A stretch of DNA of 64,000 nt from Aselliscus stoliczkanus (taxonomy: Eukaryota; Chordata; Mammalia; Chiroptera; Hipposideridae), in contig CM066732.1 of the NCBI GenBank assembly GCA_033961575.1, forward strand, positions 80,928,687 to 80,992,686, in the 5' to 3' direction. Every line of letters begins with the position of its first letter. The first letter of the stretch is position 1. The notes under the pieces are model-generated. The model saw nothing but the letters and a program-made list of their open reading frames with translations, did no database searches and was not told where the DNA came from. Below, piece after piece: positions 58,260-64,000 of this stretch. Position numbers and translations under genes: made by a program.

Positions 58260-58593
58260 TCAACACCAATTACTAAGGTCCAGCAAGATCTGTCTCCTGC
58301 CTAGTTTCTAAACTTGTTTCTCTCCCTTACAAAACTTCAGAGTTTTGTAAGGGCTGTCTGAGTTTTGTGAAACAGGCAAGAACTTTCCTCACTCAGGATC
58401 CTTTGCCTCGAATTCTTTGTGCACAACCTTCTCCAGAGTAGTTCTTCCTCTGTCTACATGTATCCATTGAAAACATACCTATTCAGAGTAAACTTCCTTA
58501 GCCATCTTATTTTAAGTATATCTATCACTTCCTACTTATTTTTCTCTCATAATACCCTGTCCTTTTGTTTCACAATAAGCTCTATACTTAAGA
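58260..58593 (+). mobile_element. L2 LINE fragment
   Basis: tccagcaagatctgtctcct, gtgcacaaccttctccagag and cttagccatcttattttaag follow the L2 3' UTR. Interrupted at its right end by a SINE. Confidence 0.5.
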
Positions 58594-58609
58594 CAATATC
58601 TGCCTTTTT

Positions 58610-59045
58610 ATTTTTTTAAGATTTTATTGGGGAATTGGGAGAGGGGAACAGACAAGTTGCTGTCCTTTTGTTCTTCAGTCTAGCTGTGGAAGACACTGCT
58701 TCAGTGGCCCATGTTGGTATCATCACTGTGCTCTTCTCAGGTGAGACAATTCAGTCGCCGGCCTCTGGACAGCCACTCAGAGCGGCTCTTGGCAGCTCGC
58801 ACTGGCTGCCAGCTGCTCACGCTGGCTGCGGGCCACTCAGTATAGCCTATGGCAGCCCACTGCAGCAGGGGCTGCAGCTATGCCGTCCTGGGTCCTGGGG
58901 TCTCACAGCAGCCCAGCTCCAGGTGCAGCTGTTGTTCACCATCTTAGCTGTAGAGGGCAGTGTCACTGGCCCTCATATGTGGGATCCGAACCGTAGCCAC
59001 TGGCATCCCAAGCCAGCTCTTAACCAATGCACCATTAGGCGGGCC
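58610..59045 (-). mobile_element. Bat-type tRNA-derived SINE, long form (older subfamily)
   Basis: Reverse copy: ttattggggaattgggagag at the left, gcaccattaggcgggcc at the right. Lacks the diagnostic insertion. Target duplication caatatctgccttttt at 58594-58609 and cagtatctgccttttt at 59046-59061. A 145-codon plus-strand frame (58635-59072) is the antisense frame shared by long copies. Confidence 0.94.
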
Positions 59046-59084
59046 CAGTATCTGCCTTTTTTAAACCACTAAAATTCTATGCCA

Positions 59085-60420
59085 TCCAATTAATAACACA
59101 TTAATTCTTTCATTCTACAAATATTTACTGAATAGCTTCCCTGAGCTCAGCACAAAGTTTCATAATGTAATCTGTGTTTCAGAGGGATTATTAGAGTAAA
59201 TATGTAGAGATGAATTGGGAGAGGGCAGGAGTGGAAGCAGGAGGACTGGCTAGTACATAACGCCAGAGTAGAAGTGATAATCCCTTTGACTGGGCTGATT
59301 GCAATGGCGATGCAGAGAAATGGATGGATTTAAACTATTTACTAGGTAGGACAAATAGGAGTTGCTGATGCAATGAATGTGAAAGTAAGAGAAAGTAAAG
59401 AATGAAAAAAAATTACTCCAAGGATTTTTACTTGAGCAATCCAATTGATAGGAGTGTCAAACAGGGAGTGAAATTGGTTTGAAAGCTATCAAAGTGTCCA
59501 TTTTATACATGTAAAATTTGACATGCCTTTAGGTATACAAGAGGAAATATTAAATTGAAAGTTAAAAATATTTGTTGTAAACCCATGTGCAATGTTTATA
59601 ATAAATATGAATTCAGTTGTTGTCAACATGGAGATAATATTAAAGCCAGGTCATTAGAGAAAATATTCTGAGGAGAAAGTGTGATGATAAGCATCAGCAA
59701 GACTTACAAAGCACTTAACAAGTGGCAGATACTGTTCTAAGCATTTTGTTTATATTCTCTCATTTAATACAATAACTCAAGGCCATAGATACTATAATTA
59801 CCCCCATTTTACAGATGATAAAACCGAAACACAAAAAGAATAAGGGACTTGCCTAAGGGTCACACAGCTAGTAAGTGGTAAGTCTGGGATTTGAACGCAT
59901 GGTGTCTGTCTCCAAAGTCCATGGGGAAATAAGAGGAGTCCCAAGACGAAGCTATTATTTCAGATGGTTAAGGAGCTGAAGTCACCACAAGATGAAAAAG
60001 GAGGTTGAGGAGCTAGTAAAAAAGAATGAGAAGAGTGGACAAAAGGAAAATCGGGACAAAGTGATGTCACACTAGGGATGGATTATTTTTCAAAGGAAGG
60101 AAGAGTCATCCACACTGAATTCTGCTGAAAAATAAAGTAAGATACAGACTGAAAAGTGTCCCCCTGAATTTGGCAATAAGGAGATTGTGGGAATAGTTTC
60201 AGTGGAGTGGTGGGAGTAGAGAGTGCCTAGAAGGTGGGTATTTGAAGAAAAGGTTACTGCATAGGCAGTTCCTTTTTGATGGTAAGGCATGTGATAATGT
60301 AAAAAGAATAAAAGAATAAATAAATATAAGAATGGAGTTTGATAATATGGGAGCAACAGAGACAGCATGAAAAATGAAGTTAGAGAGGTGTTAAGTACCA
60401 CATCACCAAGGTCCTTACAT
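59085..60420 (-). mobile_element. L2 LINE, long reversed copy with MIR insertion
   Basis: Reversed L2 motifs occur in the expected order: cattctacaaatatttactg (3' end), then gcaggagtggaagcaggagg, ggtaggacaaataggagttg, ttttacttgagcaatccaat, aatttggcaataaggagatt and tttcagtggagtggtgggag. A MIR interrupts at 59690-59925. Confidence 0.6.
59690..59925 (+). mobile_element. MIR SINE, well preserved
   Basis: gtggcagatactgttctaag, ccccattttacagatgataa, agggtcacacagctagtaag and tctgggatttgaacgcatgg are close to the MIR consensus, covering core and 3' half. Confidence 0.88.
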
Positions 60421-60644
60421 TTCTAGATCTCTCCATGAAAATAATTGCAGTAATTACTATTTTGCAAGCAAATGTCTCAATTTATTATTTCAGAATGACA
60501 TATGCTGCAAGGAAATCAGACCATCATTAGTAAAGAGTTTGATGGGAATATGCAATAAATGATAATATTTGGACATTTTAACCCCTTGTTTTTGCATATA
60601 GAATTTTTGCTAAGAATAGAGAATTGTTAAATCTTCATTTGTAG

Positions 60645-60800
60645 TTTTTTTAAGTTAAATTTACATATAGTGAAATGCATAGATGTTAACTGTTTCATCT
60701 GTAATTTCCCATTTATTATTTATCTTATTGTGTCAGAAATGCTAAGTAATTCAACTGTGCTCAATCTAATGCCTATTCAAAATTATTTCTCAACTATGAA
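60645..60800 (-). mobile_element. Possible old L1 3' UTR remnant
   Basis: aagttaaatttacatatagt then gaaatgcatagatgttaact resembles reversed L1M 3' UTR. Weak. Confidence 0.4.
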
Positions 60801-60869
60801 TCTCACTCTCAGACCCCTCCACAAAAATAAAAAGAAAATCATCAAATTTGGGAATAGATTGATTAGCAC

Positions 60870-62260
60870 TTTCAAATCTGTAAGTGCTACACAAACATAC
60901 GATATTAAAATAAGATAACATGTTGCAGAATAACTTTCATAGTAAACCTTCTGCCTATGAAATTATGTGAAACTGTGTTAAACTGGATACATGTATGTAA
61001 AAGTTTTATGAAAGTGTCTAAAAGTGATTTAAAAAAATAGCTAAACATCCCAAGGACAAAAGAAAACTGTTATTCACTGATGCATTCTAACGAAAATTTG
61101 GAGCTTCTTACCATTGAACCAGCTTTGAAGGTCTTCTTGCTTGATCATTACTCTGCTATTACTCCTCTCTGGACATAAATGGTGGACTAGGAGAGTGACA
61201 TGTTTCCAGTGACCTCACCCCTGTGGTGCAATGATTAATCATCATGAGCACAAGTTAAGATCAAGGCATGGGAAACTTGTCTGCTCCCATCTAATTTGAT
61301 TAATGAGTTTTATGGATGAGATGCATTGTGAAGAAAAAGTTAAAAGTACCTGAGGCAAAGTACAATTGTGGTACATCTCACATAAACTTTTAGGGAAATA
61401 GAAACAATTCTGCACATAAAAATTCCAGTTACAAAGTGGCAAGATCATTTCACCAAGGTGACTCTATATATGATCACAAAATATTTCAATATTCTCTATA
61501 CTCTGAAAATAAATAGTAAATCCTCTACTACGTATTTGCTTACTGATAGCTATTCACATACTTTTCTAAGCAGTGAGAGACCGATGCTTCTTTAAATTGG
61601 TTTCTTTACAAGCCCAACAGCATCAATCTTTTAAAAGTAATTAGGGTCATTCAAATATTGGCATTGTCACTTATAAAACAATATAGCTCCTTACTTAGAT
61701 AAGAATAGAATTGCATTTATGACTTTTAATTTAAAATGGCCCATGACAACTTTTCTGGACCTTAATTATTCAGTGAAAAAATATAATAATCTGTTTAAAA
61801 AGTCAATTGAAAGTAAACAGCAGCTTCAGTAATTTTTAAAATGTCAACACAGTGCTACAAATAATAGGTAAACAAGGTAAATCATTTTTGTGACATTATG
61901 GACAAAATCCTTATTAGCATGAGCACTTACATTACCCACTTTCCAGATTTAAATTTACAGATTTTCCCCTAATGTTTGAAATGTTTCCTAATGTTTTCTT
62001 TAATGTTTGAATAGTGCAGCTCTTTTGATTTTTACTCCTGAAATAAATTCTCTTCTTCAGACATCCTTACTTTCAAATATTCTGTCTAATTGACTTTTGT
62101 GCATATGAAAATTCAACATTGTAATCTCATTATTCAAAACACGGATCTTTTATGATCTCACTTAAGTAGAAACAAAATGGAGAACATAAAATTTACTAGT
62201 CCCTGATACATTCTCTCTCAGGTGTTGGACTGTTATATAATTCTACCCAGAAATAATTAC
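60870..62260. other. Unassigned non-coding sequence
   Basis: AT-rich; no gene or clear repeat recognised. Confidence 0.5.
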
Positions 62261-62263
62261 CAT

Positions 62264-62725
62264 TGTATTCATTTCCTAGGTCTGCCATAACAAATTAACA
62301 CAAACTTAGATGGCTCAAAGCAACAGATATTTATTGTCTCACAATTCTAGAGGCTAGAAGTCAAAAATCAAGATGTTGACAGGGTCACGCCATCTCTGAA
62401 GGCTCTAGAAGATAATAACCTCCTTGTCTCTTCCTAGCTTCTGGTGGTTGCAACCCTTGACATTCCTTGGCTTTTGGATATATCACTTCTGTCTCTACCT
62501 CCGAAGTCACATGGCTATATCCAAATTTCCTGTGTCTGTGTCCAAATTTCCCTCTTCTTATAAGGATTCCAGTCATGAAGTTAGGGCCTACTGCAATCCA
62601 TTATGTCCTCATCCTAAATTGATTACATCTATAATTATCTTATTCCCTAAGAAGATCACATTCCTAAGTACTGGGATTTAGGACTTGAACATATTTTGTG
62701 GGGTGACACAATTCAATCCACAACA
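62264..62725 (-). mobile_element. MLT1-type MaLR solo LTR
   Basis: On the minus strand it begins tgttgtggattgaattgtgt, has agacaataaatatctgttgc (polyadenylation region) and ends aggaaatgaataca. The 462-bp length and motif order fit an MLT1 LTR. No internal region or genes. Clear target duplications are not visible. Confidence 0.82.
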
Positions 62726-62729
62726 ATCA

Positions 62730-63285
62730 CCTATAATAACTAGTCCTAAAACCTAATTATTTTCAATCACTGCAAATCACTGCTTTAAAAATTATTAATA
62801 ATTTAATTTTCATATTTTACTCATAAAATACTACTTTTAAAAAAATAATAATAAACACAATATGTATTTATTTCTGATAACAAGATTTGAGAAATAGTTC
62901 TCCTGTTGGTGGTGATAAACTTGAAAGAATATGATCCAATGAACAACAGCCATAATTTGTCTGTAGGTATTAATTATAACAATAAAGTAATACCTTTCAT
63001 GGGACCTTTTTAAAAATAATTGCCTTCAGTTCAGGTCACAGTGGACAAAAGACTGCAATCCAATAGATATCTCTCTTAAGAACTGATATAATCCAAAGAT
63101 AAAATTTGAAGTATCTAGAAGTGATAAAAAGTGTTAAATATAACACTAAAATTTCAAGCATATTTTGAAATGCAAAGAATTAAATTCTGCCTTACAAATT
63201 AAATGTAGTCTATATGGCTTAACAGTACAGCAATTTTTATCAAAGTTGAAAAGACCTAATCAAATTACGAAGATATACAATTGAA
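62730..63285. other. Unassigned non-coding sequence
   Basis: AT-rich; nothing recognised. Confidence 0.5.
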
Positions 63286-63289
63286 TAAT

Positions 63290-63850
63290 AGGCCACATAC
63301 AAATGAACAGGAAAAAGATAATCAATACAGACACCATGCAAGTGATGTGACCAGGGGATTCACAGGAGTAAACATGAATGTTGAATAAACATTTGAACAG
63401 TGATCAAACTAGTAGTAAATAGAGAAATACCAGTTAAAACCATAAAGAGAAGGTGTCTTAACCCATCATCAGGTTAGCATGAATTTAAAAATTGATGCTA
63501 TCCAGTAAATCTAATACATGGGGTAATGAATACTGTGTGAGAGTATAAATTGGTAGGTCAATTTGGCAAAATCTATATAAATTAGTACACTTTTCTTATT
63601 CCCCTTACATAAAAAGTCACGCATATACAGAAGAGGCCAAGTATGAGGATGTTCATTGCAGTATTGTTTGTAGCACAGTATTCCACATAACCTAAATGTC
63701 TATCAATGGAGGTATGGCAAATAAATTATCACCTATCCATTCTATGAAAACTGCAGCAGTCAAAATGAAGTGGAACTATAAATATTTTAATAAATATTTT
63801 AAAGATATATATTTTTAGTGAAAATAGCAGGTTGGTGGCAGTAAAGATAT
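63290..63850 (+). mobile_element. Old LINE-1 ORF2 fragment
   Basis: acaaatgaacaggaaaaaga, gttcattgcagtattgtttg and aacctaaatgtctatcaatg match the end of L1 ORF2 in order. No open frame survives. Likely an L1M copy. Confidence 0.75.
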
Positions 63851-64000
63851 TTTTTTTTCTGGAAATAAGTACAGAGTTGGAACAGTTTGTAAGTCAGATC
63901 TCTGCAAATTTATATATACAGCATATAGCTGAATCATTATCTTTCTGTCTTTCATAGTAGAGAGTCATTAATCCAACTCATGCAAAATTAAGTCATATGA

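Overview
This is eukaryotic, almost certainly mammalian, nuclear DNA: AT-rich, with no operons or dense coding, and packed with interspersed repeats. The lineage-specific repeats point to a bat. There are fourteen tRNA-derived SINEs of a Ves/Rhin-like type, the LINE-1 3' ends resemble those common in bats, and several cut-and-paste DNA transposons (mariner-type, hAT-type) look younger than such elements usually are in mammals. The species call is an inference. No cellular protein-coding gene, exon, functional tRNA, rRNA or CRISPR array can be supported. The window reads as an intergenic or intronic desert, and the longer open frames fall in repeats or GC-rich DNA.

Layout. 1-12 kb: unassigned AT-rich sequence with MIR and L2 remnants, a deleted mariner (2949-3516), a neighbouring MITE, three SINEs at 4.4-5.6 kb, and an MLT1-type LTR inserted in an L2 (6.9-7.9 kb). 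12-25 kb: L1 3' ends, a 1.9-kb L1 with target-site duplication (18917-20775), an older L1 split by a hAT element (20826-21111), three SINEs and an 82-bp mariner MITE (24498-24579). 25-34 kb: mostly unassigned, with an L1 stub and one SINE. 34-46 kb: hAT fragments, an old L1, a TA-flanked inverted-repeat element (38531-38852), six SINEs including a close inverted pair, and an L1 with an inverted 5' part (44905-45372). 46.1-48.5 kb: a sharply different GC-rich block ending in an A-run, which I cannot identify. 49-55 kb: a 3-kb L1 interval carrying a full-length but dead mariner (51274-52555). 55-64 kb: two long SINEs, L2/MIR fossils, an MLT1 LTR and an old L1 fragment.

The relationships here are of transposition rather than pathway. 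L2/MIR are oldest; MLT1, old L1 and hAT sit in or beside them; bat-type L1, mariner and SINE copies are youngest, many with readable target-site duplications. The best leads are the GC-rich block, the mariner and its look-alike MITE, the two SINE length classes with a diagnostic 3' insertion, and the unnamed element at 38531. Coordinates of ancient repeats are approximate because they were read by eye.
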